DNA from: Apteryx mantelli
Lineage: Eukaryota; Chordata; Aves; Apterygiformes; Apterygidae
Direction of reading: 5' to 3'
Length of the DNA: 64,000 nt
Assembly (NCBI RefSeq): GCF_036417845.1
Contig: NC_089978.1
Span: 163,305,962 to 163,369,961, forward strand
The translations under genes were made by a program, and so were the position numbers. The notes beneath the pieces are model-generated. The model did no database searches and had not been told where the DNA came from. It worked only from the letters and a program-made list of their open reading frames with translations. Numbering within the stretch: the first letter of the stretch is position 1; each line of letters begins with the position of its first letter. This document shows positions 38,452 to 50,800 of this stretch, piece after piece.

Positions 38452-38970
38452 TTGGGTACTTCTCTGAAGTGCCTGTACACAAATGCATGCAACAGGGGGA
38501 ATAAACAAGAGGAATTAGAGATATGTGCGCAGTTGCAGGTCTATGATCTTGTTGGGATCACGGAGACATGGTGGGATAGCTCACATGACTGGTATGCTGC
38601 AAAGGATGGACACGGGCTTTTTAGGAAGGACAGGCCAGGGCAGTGAGGAGGGGAAGTCTTCCTTTCTGTGAGAGAGCAACAGGAATGTATGGAGCTCTGC
38701 CTAGAGGTGGATGATGCATTGACTGAGAGCTTATGGGTAAGGATTAAGGGGCAGACCTATATGGGCAACATTGTTGTGGGTGTTTGCTATAGGCCACCTG
38801 ATCAGGAAGAAGTAGATGAGGCCTTCAACAGACAGCTAGAAGTAGCCCCACATTCACAGGCCCTAGTCAACAAGGCTGACTTAAGCACCCCAGTATCTGC
38901 GGGAGGGACAATGCAGCAGGGCACACACAGTCCTGAAGGTTCCTGGAGACCATTGATGACAACTTCCTGA
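38452..38970 (+). pseudogene. CR1 endonuclease domain remnant
   Basis: Two adjoining open pieces (38452-38646 and 38668-38970) with the apurinic-type endonuclease motifs TETWWDSSHDW and YRPPDQ. A TGA at about 38644 and the loss of the segment with the catalytic Asp/His motifs show that it is inactive. Confidence 0.85.
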
Positions 38971-39914
38971 TACAGGTGATAGAAGAGCCAACAAGGAGAG
39001 GTGCTCTGTTGGACCTCACTCATATTTACAAACAAGGAAGGGCTGGTTGCGGATGTGAAGGTCATGGGCAATCTTGGATGCAGTGGCCATGAGATGGTGG
39101 AGTTCAGGATCCTGAGAGGAGGGAACAGAGCAAAAAGCAGGCTAACAGCCCTGGACTTCAGGAGAGCATACTTTGGCCTCTTCAGGGACATGCTTGGAAG
39201 AATCCCATGGGATACAGCCCAAAAGGGAAGAGGTATCCAAGAAAGCTGGTTGATATTCAAGGATCTCCTCCTCCAGACTCAAAAATGGTCCATCCCAATG
39301 AGCAAGAAGTCCAGCAGAGGTTGTAGGAGGCCTGCATGGATGAACAAGGAGCTCCTGGCAAAACTCAAACGTCAGAAGGAAGTATAAAGAAGGTGGAAGC
39401 AGGGACAGCTAAACTGGGAGGAATATAGGGATGTTGTCCGAGCATGCAGGGATGGGGCTGGGAAGGCAAAGTCCATCTAGCTCTTAATCTGGTAAGGGAC
39501 ATCAAGGACAACAAGAAAGGCTTTTATAAGTAAGTGCATCAGTAACAAAAGAAAGACTAGGGGAAATGTGGGCCCACTGCTGAATGGGGCAGGGACCCTG
39601 GTGACAAAGGAGATGGAAAAAGCTGAGGTACTGAATGCTTTCTTTGCCCCAGTCTTTACTGGTGAGACTGGCCTTCAAGTATCCCAAGCCCAGAGACAAG
39701 GGAGAAAGTCTGGAGACAGGAATTCTTTTCCTTGGTGGGGGAGGATCACATTAAGGATCACTTAAGCAAACTAGACATACACAAGTCCATGGGCCCTGAT
39801 GGGATGCACCCACAAGTGCTGAGGGAGCTGGCTGATGTCCAGTAATGCCACTCTCAATCATCTCTGAAAGGTAATGGTGATCAGGAGAGCTGCCTGAGGA
39901 CTGGCAGAAATCAA

Positions 39915-40583
39915 ATGTCACTCCTGCCTTCAAAGGGCAAGAAGAGGGACCCAGGGAACTGTGGGCCAGTCAGCCTCACCTTGATCCCTGGAAAGGTGAT
40001 GGAGCAACCCATCCTGGAAACCATTTCCAGGCACATGAAGGACAAGAAGGTGATCAGGAGTAGTCAGCATGGATTTACAAAGGGGAAATCATGCTTAACG
40101 AACCTGATAGCCTTCTATGATGGAATGCCTGGCTGGGTAGATGAGGGGAGAGCAGTGGATGTTGTCTACCTTGACTTCAATAAGGCTTTTGACACTGTCT
40201 CCCGTAACATCCTCATAGGCAAGCTCAGGAAGTACAGGCTAGGTGAGCAGACAGTGAGGTGGATTGAGAACTGGCTGAATGGCAGAGCTCAGAGGGTTGT
40301 GATCAGTGATACAACGTCTAGTTGTAGACCTGTAGCTAGCGGTGTACCCCAGGTGTCAATACTAGGTCCAATCCTGTTCAACTTATTCATCAGTGACCTG
40401 GATAATGGGACAGAGTGCATCCGCAGCAAGTTTGCTGATGATACAAAATGGGGTGGACAACCATCAATTAGATGGTTGTGTTGCCATTCAGGGGGACCAC
40501 AACGGGCTAGAGAGATGGGCAGAGAGGAACCTCATGAGGTTCAACAAAGGGAAGTGAAGAGTCCTGTACCTCAGGAGCAATAA
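39915..40583 (+). pseudogene. CR1 reverse transcriptase domain remnant
   Basis: A 222-codon open piece covers the RT fingers and palm: STRHMK-like lead, HGFTKGKSCLTNLIAFYD, YLDFNKAFDTVS (first catalytic Asp), SGVPQVSILGPILFNLFI and FADDTKW (catalytic Asp pair). The frame is lost shortly after FADDTKW, and the preceding part (39001-39765) is in other frames. Confidence 0.88.
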
Positions 40584-41314
40584 CCCCTTGCACCAGTACA
40601 GGCTGCAGGCTGACTTGCTGGAAAGCAGCTTTGCAGAAAAGGACTTGGGGTCATTGTGGACAAGTCGACTGTGAGCCAGCAATGTGCCCTTGTGGCAAAG
40701 AAGGCTGATGGCATCCTGGGCTGCATTAGGAAGAGCATTGCCAGCAGGTCGAGGGAGGTGATCCTTCTCCTCTACTCAGCCCTGCTGAGGCCATACCTTG
40801 TGTACTGTGTCCAGTTCTGGGCTCCCCAGTACAAGAGAGACTATGGAGCTACTGGAACAAGTCCAGCAAAGGGCTACTAAGATGATTAAGGGACTGGAGC
40901 ATCTCTCTCATGAGGAAAGGCTGAGAGAACTGGGACTATTTTGCAGAGAGAAGAGAAGAAGCAAGGGAGGATCTTATCAATATGTATAAATATCTGAAGG
41001 AAGAGTGTAAAGAAGATGGAGCCAGACTCTTTTCAATGGTGTCCAGTGACAGGACAAGAAGCAATGGGTACAAACTGAAACCCAGGGAGTTCCATCTGAT
41101 TATGAGCAAAAAAACCCTATTGTACTGTGAGGGTGACTGAGCGCTGGAACAGATTGCCCAGAGAGGCTGTGAAGTCTCCATCCTTGGAGATGTTCAGAAG
41201 CTATCTGGATAGGGTCCTGGGCAACGTGCTCTAGGTGACCCTGCTTGAGCAGGGGGATTGGGCTAGATGATCTCTAGAGGTCCCTTCCAACCTCAACCAT
41301 TCTGTGATTCTGTG

Positions 41315-42763
41315 ACATACTTAGAGTAATTCAATGCAAATGACTCAAGTTTGTAATACATTTATCAAAAATCAAAGATCCACCTGAGCTTTGTTGGTCC
41401 TTTTGACTTATGGCTATGAGCAAATTTTAGAGAATTCTTTCTCGTAGCTACAGCTCATATGGCCGGTATCACATCATATTAGCTTTAGAGTAGCTAGATA
41501 AAATAACCATGAACCAAATTTCAATTTAAGTAATTAGGCTTGGCCTGTAATAGAAGTTCAGAACATGGCTCAAACTGAGGTCTCTGAAACAAAAGCAGGA
41601 TTCCTTAACAGCTCTGCCACTATAGCCCTTCTTATGCACTTACAGCAAGTATTAATAATTTATTGCCTATTTATAAATTATTTACAAGTATCCTCTTAAT
41701 ATAAAGTGCAACATTTGTGATTATCATGAATTTCATATACATTTTTGAACTCCAGATTGGGCACTTAGAGAAAAGAGTAAGTATACAAATAATAAAATGG
41801 CTATTATCTGCAAGCCACAGTCTATGAATACAGTTTGCACGTTCTTGAAGAGAACACAAGGGAATGTATTTCATTGCAACACAGCGATTGAATAACCATT
41901 GAAACAGACTGTCTGTACACATTACCTCTGCAGACACTGGTGGTGCAGTGCTGTCCCTGAACTGTATGTGTTTTGCAGACAGATCCTTCCCCAGTGAACC
42001 AGGGGCCAAAGGATGTTTCTTTGTGACCCAGTGCCATCACCTGATGCTACACATCCAGTCTATGATGTAAATAGCTGTGATAGTAAATAATCTGACAATT
42101 TGCCTAATATTTTATATGGTATTAGCTCAACAGAATCCGGAAAAGTAGCATCAACATACAAGTTACTAATATTTTGAAAATATGCTGATTTTTTGCTTTG
42201 AATCTCTTTGCTACAAAACTAAAAATTAGGGCACTCTGTAAATTCCATGGCCAATTTAAACTATTAGAATCTAATTAGACTCTGCTTAATCACCTTAAAA
42301 TGTTGAACAAATAAGCATATTCTGAACATCTGTCATATCATATTTGAGCCAGATGTATTACAAGCTGGAAGCCACTGAGGAACCCTGTGTAATTTTTCCT
42401 CCAGTAGTTATAGGATGCAACATTACAGGGACTGAATGTCTCTAACATACATATACACACACATATATATATGTATGTGTGCGTGTGTAAATATATATAC
42501 ATATATAGAACCATTTATATTAACAGAGACTTCCTTTTTCTGGAAATGTTCTGAGTTGGAAAACAAATTACTTATAAGCTTTCAGTCTTGCATATAAAGC
42601 TTGGAGCTTACATGTAAAGCTTAGGAGGCAAGTTTCTTGCAGAAAACATGAGTTTCTGAAATTATATATAGTCTTTAAAGAGATAATTCATTAGACATCA
42701 ATCAAGAGATGTGTCAGTCACTCAGAGTTGTGTCAATTGTTTTTCAATTATGCTCTTTTAAAG
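41315..42763. other. Start of AT-rich segment, no secure gene
   Basis: Base composition changes sharply to AT-rich right after the CR1 octamers. The segment 41756-41776 (IGHLEKR, phase 0, ACTCCAG before and GTAAGT after) could be a 21-base microexon of the tail gene that follows. No transmembrane or extracellular exon is visible. Confidence 0.4.
42445..42508. repeat. TA/TG/CA alternating repeat, partly self-complementary
   Basis: Runs of ATACACACACATATATATAT and GTATGTGTGCGTGTG face each other, so the tract can form a hairpin. Simple repeat. Confidence 0.85.
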
Positions 42764-44584
42764 GTGGATAAACAGATATACAGTGATGTTAACTGTGCAC
42801 AAACCGATGGCGAGCCTGAGGTAAAGTCTCTGTTGTCCTCTGTAGGGACACATCACAGATCTCGCTATCAAGGGTGACAGTCATTTAGGGTACAGTCATT
42901 ATAGACAAGGAGTAAAAAGAGTTAGATGAGCCCACTTGCTAGTCATATGCTACTCATTTGCAGTGCTGCATTTTTGCTGTGACTCCCAGACCTTATTTGC
43001 CAGATGAACAAAGCCAGACAAAAGTTGTGGAATGGCCCTGGAGATGTTAATAGTGCCTGTACTGTGGCAGGGCAGCAGGAGATGGAAAGGAACCAGAAGA
43101 TCCCCCTAGGAGAGGCACCCCATAGCCCCCCAAAATGGGCTCCTGCTACGTGTAGAAAACTGGGAGGGAAAAAGGAGAAGGGAAGCAAGCTCAGCACCCT
43201 TTTCCTTCCCACTCTGTTAATATCAGGATATTTTTGTGCCTACAGCTGTGTTACTATACTTGCTCTTTCTTCTGCTGAAGCTAGGGAGAGGCACATCTTA
43301 TGGGACGTGGGAAATTTGTCATTTAAAATTAGCAGGAGTATCAAAAAATGCAGTGCCCTGAATTGGGAAAACACAAAGCTTAAGCTACCTGGTTTTGGGG
43401 GAAAAAAACATAAACAAAATGTCACATCTCTAGTTTTTGGTAAAAGTCCTCAGGCTAGACCTCAGTTCTGAATCTTATTCCTTTATACAAATTTATCTTC
43501 ACAGTTAATTGTGAATGTCATCTTCTAATGGACACTTTTTCCTTTCCTATTATTTTCTTCACTAGAGAGGATTTTACTCACTCAGAAAGTCCATGGTATG
43601 TTTTAACATCTCTATCTATATAGATTTGTATAACACTATTTGCAAGACTAAGTACTGAAAACAACTTTGGAAAAGTACATAACAGCATATGTTTTATGTC
43701 TGGTTTACAATGCCAGGAAGTATATACTATTTTAAATTATGAGTTCTCCATCTGTTTTCCTAAATATTGCCATCAAATTAGATGCAAATCATAGCCCAAT
43801 GATTCAAGAATACAATTTATTAAGGTGAAAATAAATTAATAATGATTGTATACATAAATGGATATTTAAAGCCTCATCCACATATAAAGGTATTCATATA
43901 AACACAGGTTATATGTTTATGAATATACAGAGAACTCACGCCTGTCCTTAGTACACATACTGATGCTATCAGTTTGCTAAATTAAGGAACTGCATGACTG
44001 GTTTCTTTTAACAAGCACCTGTGTGCACCTGTCACCAGACTCCCTTCATAAATCTGTCTCTCTTGTACTATTTATAGCTTTCCAGCTTTTAAATTATGCC
44101 ATATATTTAATAGTACTTTTCCTATAGTTGTCAAGACTGTAAGTACTCAGAGAAATAAGTAATCATCAAGAAAAGTCCTCATATAGCTTAACCATTCAAG
44201 TCATTGAGTAAAAGATTTGGTATTTGAGGAGTCCAGAAAAAGCAGAAAATAGAATGGAATTAGAATTATACCATATAGAAATAAACATGAATACAAGCAT
44301 CCAGATTATGCTTGTGCATATATGTACACAAACATATGTGCATACATACATATTTTTCCACTTTTAGTGAATTAAAAAGTTTATATATTATTCATGCAAA
44401 TGTATCTGTCATTCTAAAGCTTAATTAATGATTTGAGTGATTAAGTAACTATTGCTATTGAACATTCTTACATTTAACCATACAGAACCCTTTTAACAGA
44501 AAAACAGAATCTGTGGAAGATGGTGAAAACCATGACTACATTGAAATAACCACTATGTCAAAGGAATCTTTGATTTTCTTATAA
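42764..44584 (+). CDS. Unidentified gene, candidate cytoplasmic-tail exons (5' missing)
   Basis: Three exon-like segments fit together in phase 0: 42764-42820 (VDKQIYSDVNCAQTDGEPE), 43566-43595 (RGFYSLRKSM) and 44486-44584 (NPFNRKTESVEDGENHDYIE..., ending SLIFL and TAA). Each has an AG before it and a GT donor after it (GTAAAG, GTATGT), and AATAAA at 44801 follows the stop by about 220 bases. The small phase-0 exons and the YSDV and YIEI motifs (YxxV/I, of the kind used for SH2 or endocytic binding) resemble tails of immunoglobulin-type or other single-pass receptors. I do not recognise the protein. No signal peptide, ectodomain or membrane exon is visible upstream. It may be a truncated gene, a rearranged one, or a coincidence of three short open segments. 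Confidence 0.35.
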
Positions 44585-44800
44585 CATCATTTGTCTTCTT
44601 TTGAACCTTCAGTTCATGCTTGACCCATTTTTGATAGAATTTCACATCATAGGATATTTAAAACTGCTGCATCCCTGAAAGGCATTTTAACTGCAAAATC
44701 TGTTTCACTAGACATCTCAGCAGTAGTATAAAAATAAGGGACAATTTATATAAGCAACATTAAGCCTAATGCATATCATTTATCTACAAGATTTTTCCCC

Positions 44801-44806
44801 AATAAA
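44801..44806 (+). terminator. Poly(A) signal for the candidate tail gene
   Basis: AATAAA about 220 bases after the TAA at 44582-44584. In AT-rich DNA a chance match is also likely. Confidence 0.35.
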
Positions 44807-44829
44807 ATTTGGCATCTTTCTTTTATTTT

Positions 44830-47800
44830 GACAATCATTTAAGTTCTGTCAGAGAGAAACATAGATTTGATACAATAGTCAAAACTGCTTCTCTCTTACA
44901 CATGTAATCATCCTTGTAAAAACTTAAAGATGAAGAACTATTCATCTCACCAAAGTGCTGATGAGAGCTTAAAATTATCTGTGCTTTTGTGAAGGATGAT
45001 CTTTTGGGGTTTTTTTTATAGAGAATGCTTATTTAACATATGTTTCATGTCAAAGCCATGTACTTCTGAATGTATTACAATGTTTGCTCTACACAAATGC
45101 TTTGCCAAGTGCAGGCAACTTGTCAAACAAAGAGCAGTGCAAAGGAATAAGCAGGCCTTTAATTTTCTGTCTAGTTGTACTGCATCTGCATTCTGCTTAC
45201 CTGTCTTCAGTTCAATCAGCTTTCTTTTAAGTTATTTTTAGAGCAAATGGGTTCAATAGAGGTTTTCTGATAAGAAGGTTTTCTCATCAGATGAGATGAG
45301 AATGTTATTACTTTAAGCTGGAAATTCATTTTTCTGTTAAAAACAAGAGCAAACACTGAAGCATTTCATTGTCTATCTTCTATTTATAAATCTTTTAACT
45401 TGCATTATCCCTTCCTGAAAGAAAAAAGAAAATAGGAACTCTGGATATTAATAAATATTTCACATCACTATTGGCTTTATGTTAACAAAGCTTTCCTTTA
45501 TTCCATTTCGCCTTTTAACTGAATTACTTCTAGCTGGGCAACCAAAGAAAAAATGCCTTTGAAGAGTGAACATACTATTGCTTCATATTAGTTAAATATT
45601 TTTAAATATCACAAAGTGACTCAACAAAATAATCCTGTAATATGTTCACTTTAATATGAAAAGCTTAGGTTTTAAATGCCTACAAACAATACTGAGCAAT
45701 GATCCAAAGCTTTGCTGTACTTTTTGCAAATTATAAAAACAGAACTCATGTAAACCTATAATAATTTCTATTTTGCTTTGTAATTTTTCATTATATTAAT
45801 GAGAAACACACAAGAAGTGGCCCACCTCCTCCTACCCCACTCTGTACTTGAGAGCAAAACCAAAACTTGTTGTGATATATATATACATATATATATTATT
45901 TTAAAAACATGCTTGCAGTCTCTGCTTTCCTAACTGAATTCACAAGATTTTACTTCAAATGAATAACTAATCAATCAGTTAGCCTTCCTTACGGCTACAA
46001 GCAACATGAAGTACATTGTGACATTAAGTCAACAAGAGTTAACTGAACACATCATTGATAAAAACTGAGACCAATAAAGTCATGACTGAAAAGGCTAAAA
46101 AAGATTAGGATAAAAAGACTCTTTTTACAAATATACTTTGTTTGGGTATAGTATGTGACACAAGTGTATTTGTTTCATGACGACATTTTTGGCGTCTTAT
46201 TTTAAAATATCAGTTCTGCTTTCCATAAGAGTTACTGTTTTTCATAAAGAGTTTAGTCTAGGATTGTATACTGTGACTGTCTTTAACAAATTCTTCACAA
46301 ACAGTTTTCCTGGGTCGTGTCAATGGTAGTTTGTGTAGTTTCAACAGGGGAGCAAACTGAAGGGTATCTAGAAAATAGCTATCTTGTAAGTCTTGCGGTG
46401 TTGGCTTCAGACGGACACTTCATTGCAGCTGGCTGAGGTAGGGAGCCACGTCTCCTGCTACCTCTGCCGAACCTGGTCAGTGCCTGAGGAGAAAACTCTA
46501 TAGACCTGGAAAACTCAGCCTGCGATGCTGGATGGTCTCCTGACTCAGCAAAGGCACGTGGTCAGATGCAACCTAGACCTGAAAAAGCATGTCTGCTACA
46601 CAAGTTTTTAAGCCTGTCTTGGCCTCTTGCCATCTGGTTTGCCTACATATTTAGCAGCCTGCTTGCAAATTTGCCTAACAAAGCTAAAACTCTGCAAGTC
46701 CTGGAGTAGAGAGCACCCATTTCTGAGAACTTTCCAGTGAGAACTTGAAGATCTCTTAAATTTTGTCTGGTGATTAAAATAAAATTATATTTTAAAATGT
46801 GAAATTAACTGCATCATCATCCTTTTTACAATTTTTAAAATATACGTTTAGGGGATTTCATATTATTTTGATTTTATTTCAAATATAGATGACAGAAACC
46901 GAACAAGAGCTATCCAATATTCAATCACTTAAAAGAAATGCTGACAATATCATGCGTCTGTCCTATTCCCTGATACAAATACTGCAGAACAGAATGAAAT
47001 GCAAAACAAATACTGACTATATATCAATTTCAGTTTTTTGAGTAACAGTTGAATTTTGGATGGAATTTACTCCCATCCAGCTTTAATGGGCTCCTAAGTT
47101 CCTTTATAACATGCTTAAATGGCATTTATTTTTCCTAGCATTAACCATCAAAAATAATGGTTATAATTCCAAAAAAATATGGTATAACTAAGTTTTCTAG
47201 GCTGTTACAGTCAATGGAGAGGAATAGGCACTTCTGATGGACAATTAATCCCATCCTAAGATAGGCAAGGTGTATTGTCCTTTGGACATGCTTTTCTGCT
47301 TCACTGCAATGATTTCTCTATTTCTCAGTCTACTGGAAGACTAGCTGGAATCAGTTTGGACTTGATGAAACATGAGCATCCTATAACATATTTAGAAATT
47401 TTGTCATATTCTGTAAAATTCTGTTTGTATTAGTTGTGTTACACACAATGAAATTTCAAATTATGTTGTTTTGAAAGAGGTGCATTTGTGGTGGATTTGA
47501 GGCGTTTGCTCCTACAGCAAGCTCGCTCTTGAAATTTTTGCATTTTGTTCTATGTCACATTGTCATACAACATGAAAATTTCATCATAGCAATGAAGAAG
47601 GTTCAGTGGAGAGTGCATGTAGTAGGCCTTCTTCCATATCCTTAGCTATTCAGAATTCAAGAACCTAATTGCCTGTGGGCACATGGGGTTAAACTGGAAC
47701 AATCCGTAATACAAATAGTCTTCTGGTAACAGGATGGACTAGCTGATCTAATGTTAAACAGCACAAAATTTACCTTCTTACAGAGTAAGAGTAAATTCTA

Positions 47801-50800
47801 GAAATATAGAAATTGATGACTTATTGATGGCATTAGTAACTTTAAGAGAATATTTCTAATATAAGTCCTATCCCCACTGTGCTTTAAACAATATAGCAGA
47901 GACATTATCAGTGATGCAGATAGATACGTGTGTGCTTATGCATGTATGGGTTTACCTCATATTCATCTTTCAAGGCAAGCTACTGTCATTTTTGTGAGCC
48001 TTGTTAGAATTCCTTAAATTAAAGCTGATGGATGCCATGAATTCTTATTGGATTATATCTGTCTACACACAAAATAACTTTTACCTTAACTCATGACAAG
48101 AAACTGAAGAAATGAAAGCCTTCTTATGACAATCTTTTCTGATGTTACAATAAAAATTACAGCAGGGATGGCCATTTATTTTGATTCTATATGATTAAAC
48201 AATCTCAGAAACACTGACAAAAATGAAAACCATAACTTTCAGCTCCTGAGATAGTTGTTATTTCATTTAATGCAGTTTGAGTCCTATGCACGATGAAATT
48301 GCCTTACCACGCCTGCAGGAACAGCTGAAGGGACCATTCCAACACAGCTGAAATGAATACTCATGAAAATTATAAAAGTTCTCTCTTTAAAGATCTAGAG
48401 TAATCTAGATGGAAGTTCAATATTCATTGAAAGTTGAAGGTAAAGATTTAGATTTAATTAACACTGCTGAAATCATCAGGACCTTATTAATATGTCAAGG
48501 AAATATTATCTTGAAGGGTACTACAGCCATCTAGAAGTCATGAGCAGATAAAACCTTGTTATAATTAAACAGTTCCAGCCATTCTTTCTTTATATTAACC
48601 CAACATTACAGTAAGTAATGACATGGTTGACAGATTAATATGAAGCCTCACTACTGGCGCCATCTCATTAATACTATTCTATTTAATTTCTAAAACAACA
48701 TAGTTCTTCATTTTTATCTGGACAGGTACAGACAAGTTCTGTATTATGCATCAAATATGTAGGTATTGTAAGTGCTATACAATTTGACAGATGACATTAA
48801 TTTAATTATTTTGTATTAAACATGTCCAGTGAAATCAAGGAAATATAATTCCAAAGAGGAATCTTGTATGAAAAAGAAATCATTAAATACTTGAGGGGTC
48901 AAGAACAAATTTTTTTTGGTTAGTGCCAAAATTTGCCAAAATATAGTAGGCTTTTTTACTTATTCTCAGAATTGCCAGGTAGACCCTGGATAGGTTACTA
49001 GTAGAGGTGCTAGGAAATAAAGGATATGTGAAATTTCACAGTGCCAATGGGAAGTGGGAATCCTAAGGACCTGATGGATAAAATTGCCTTTTTAGCACAT
49101 CAGCCACGCCCCATGGAATAGACTTACAGATTGAGGGGAATTCTGTTGGTATGTTGAAGATAATTGGTCCTCAGAGACAGATTTTATGATCCTCTTACAT
49201 AATGGTCCAATTTTATGGTCTTCTTACTGTATACAAATGAAAAATGCCTTACATTAATAAAATTACAGTCTGCTGTGTGAAATCCATCCCCTCGTTTATC
49301 TTTGATCACATGTGATCAGTTCATTGAAAAAATGTTTAAGGGCTTATTTTGAATTAGATTATTTTATTTATGGTTTAGGAGATGCTGAGGTAAAATAAAA
49401 TATATTTAAGATCATTCATTAAATATCTTTTTTCATGCCTGGAATAATCTTTTTGGTCACAGAGAATTATGTCACATTTTGTTATATAATATATTAGAAC
49501 ACAAACCAGTTAATTTCCTGTTGTAAGATATGTCCAAATAACACATTTATGAAATCATATATTTGTTAATTTTATTTTTAGACATTGTGCAAAACAAAGC
49601 AATAAGTCTATTAACCAGATGATTTTAAGTATGGGTGCCAACAGGGATATAAGTCATTGATGAAGACATATATATGATGCACACTGAAAGATATATCATG
49701 CATTTATTTCTGAAATATATACTAATGTATATACTGTTGATGTGAAAAGGAACCTTGTACTAACAAAAAGTTTAAAATAATCCTTTAATTCAGCATGTGT
49801 GGAGGACAAATTTACTACCATTAATATGAAGAATTGCAAATTGTTTATCCCTTTATATGTTTCTGAGCTTTCATCCTGCATAAGATGCACATCATTACTC
49901 TTTCCTGAATTTGAAGGCATGCCAAGCTTGTACACATGCACACATTATACAGATATAGGGCATTTTATGTCCTGCCTATGTTCATATGGTTTTCCTCAGA
50001 AAATTTATTTGTTCCTTAAATGAACAGTTCCTGGAGTTCTGATACATAAGATGTACAGGAGAATATACTGAATACTTTCTTGATAATATTTTTTCAGGTT
50101 CTATAAAATATGGGATATTTAAGTATTTTATGACTACAGTTTTGATTTCCAAGAAAATTTCCACATAGATACAAACCCATATTCTTTCACAAATCGCTTA
50201 CTAAATTTTCAATAAGTATTAAGCTTCACAAAATTTATACAATAAAATACATATTCAATGAACAAAATACCTAAAGATAAGCCTTTAGGTTTATGTGAAT
50301 TCAGTGAAATTGCATATGCATATTATTGGCAGGATAGTAATACTGGTTGTGCTGTAAAGCTTCTAAGGAGGCAGAACATTTATTGACAATTTATTCTGGG
50401 AGCTTTTGATGGAATACAAAGAATGAATGTTTCCAGTCTGAGGACAAAAACACTTTGCCTAGTGCTGAAAAGTAAATAGAATAAAAGAAAGTAGGAGTTC
50501 CAGTTAAAAATATGTATTTGGGTAAATCGCTATTTACTGTCCAAGATGTGGGAAGAAGGCAGCATGACCAAGCAGATACTAGTTACCAACAACTGTGTTT
50601 ACATCATTCTATACCTCTTTCTCTCCTTACCACCCTGCCTCCTCATCCTTTCTCAATGTAATCTACAGCACCTCTTGTATTGCTTTAATTGTAATGATAT
50701 ACTTAAAGAAATACAGTCCTCCTTGCTTTCATCACAGATGCAATTCCAGTCATATTAAAATAACTATCTTGGCATAGTTTATCACCCTATCTGAACCATT

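Larger units (their letters stand above)
38250..41314 (+). mobile_element. CR1 LINE, 5'-truncated copy 1
   Basis: Non-LTR retrotransposon of the CR1 clade. Endonuclease remains read LVGITETWWDSSHDW and VGVCYRPPDQEEVDEAFN; reverse transcriptase remains include VVYLDFNKAFDTVSRN, SGVPQVSILGPILFNLFISD and the catalytic FADDTKW. The 3' end carries the CR1 hairpin region and two ATTCTGTG octamers (41299-41314). The reading frame is broken into several pieces by stops and frameshifts, so it cannot encode active protein. ORF1 is absent. The 5' edge is approximate; secure CR1 similarity starts near 38440. The last ~647 bases are nearly identical to the inverted copy at 60.5 kb. Confidence 0.92.

Noticed and set aside
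40936..41181. Minus-strand frame starting METSQPLW, reminiscent of a heme oxygenase 1 N-terminus expected near TOM1
   Set aside because: It is the antisense of the CR1 3' region and occurs again at 60662-60907 in the second CR1 copy; the similarity ends after six residues.
43004..43471. 155-codon frame between the candidate tail exons
   Set aside because: Composition is not protein-like, and it would conflict with the spliced tail model; no start context or homology seen.
46889..47041. 50-codon frame MTETEQELSN... ending DYISISVF, preceded by an AG acceptor
   Set aside because: Too short to separate from chance in AT-rich DNA; no partner exon and no poly(A) signal identified.
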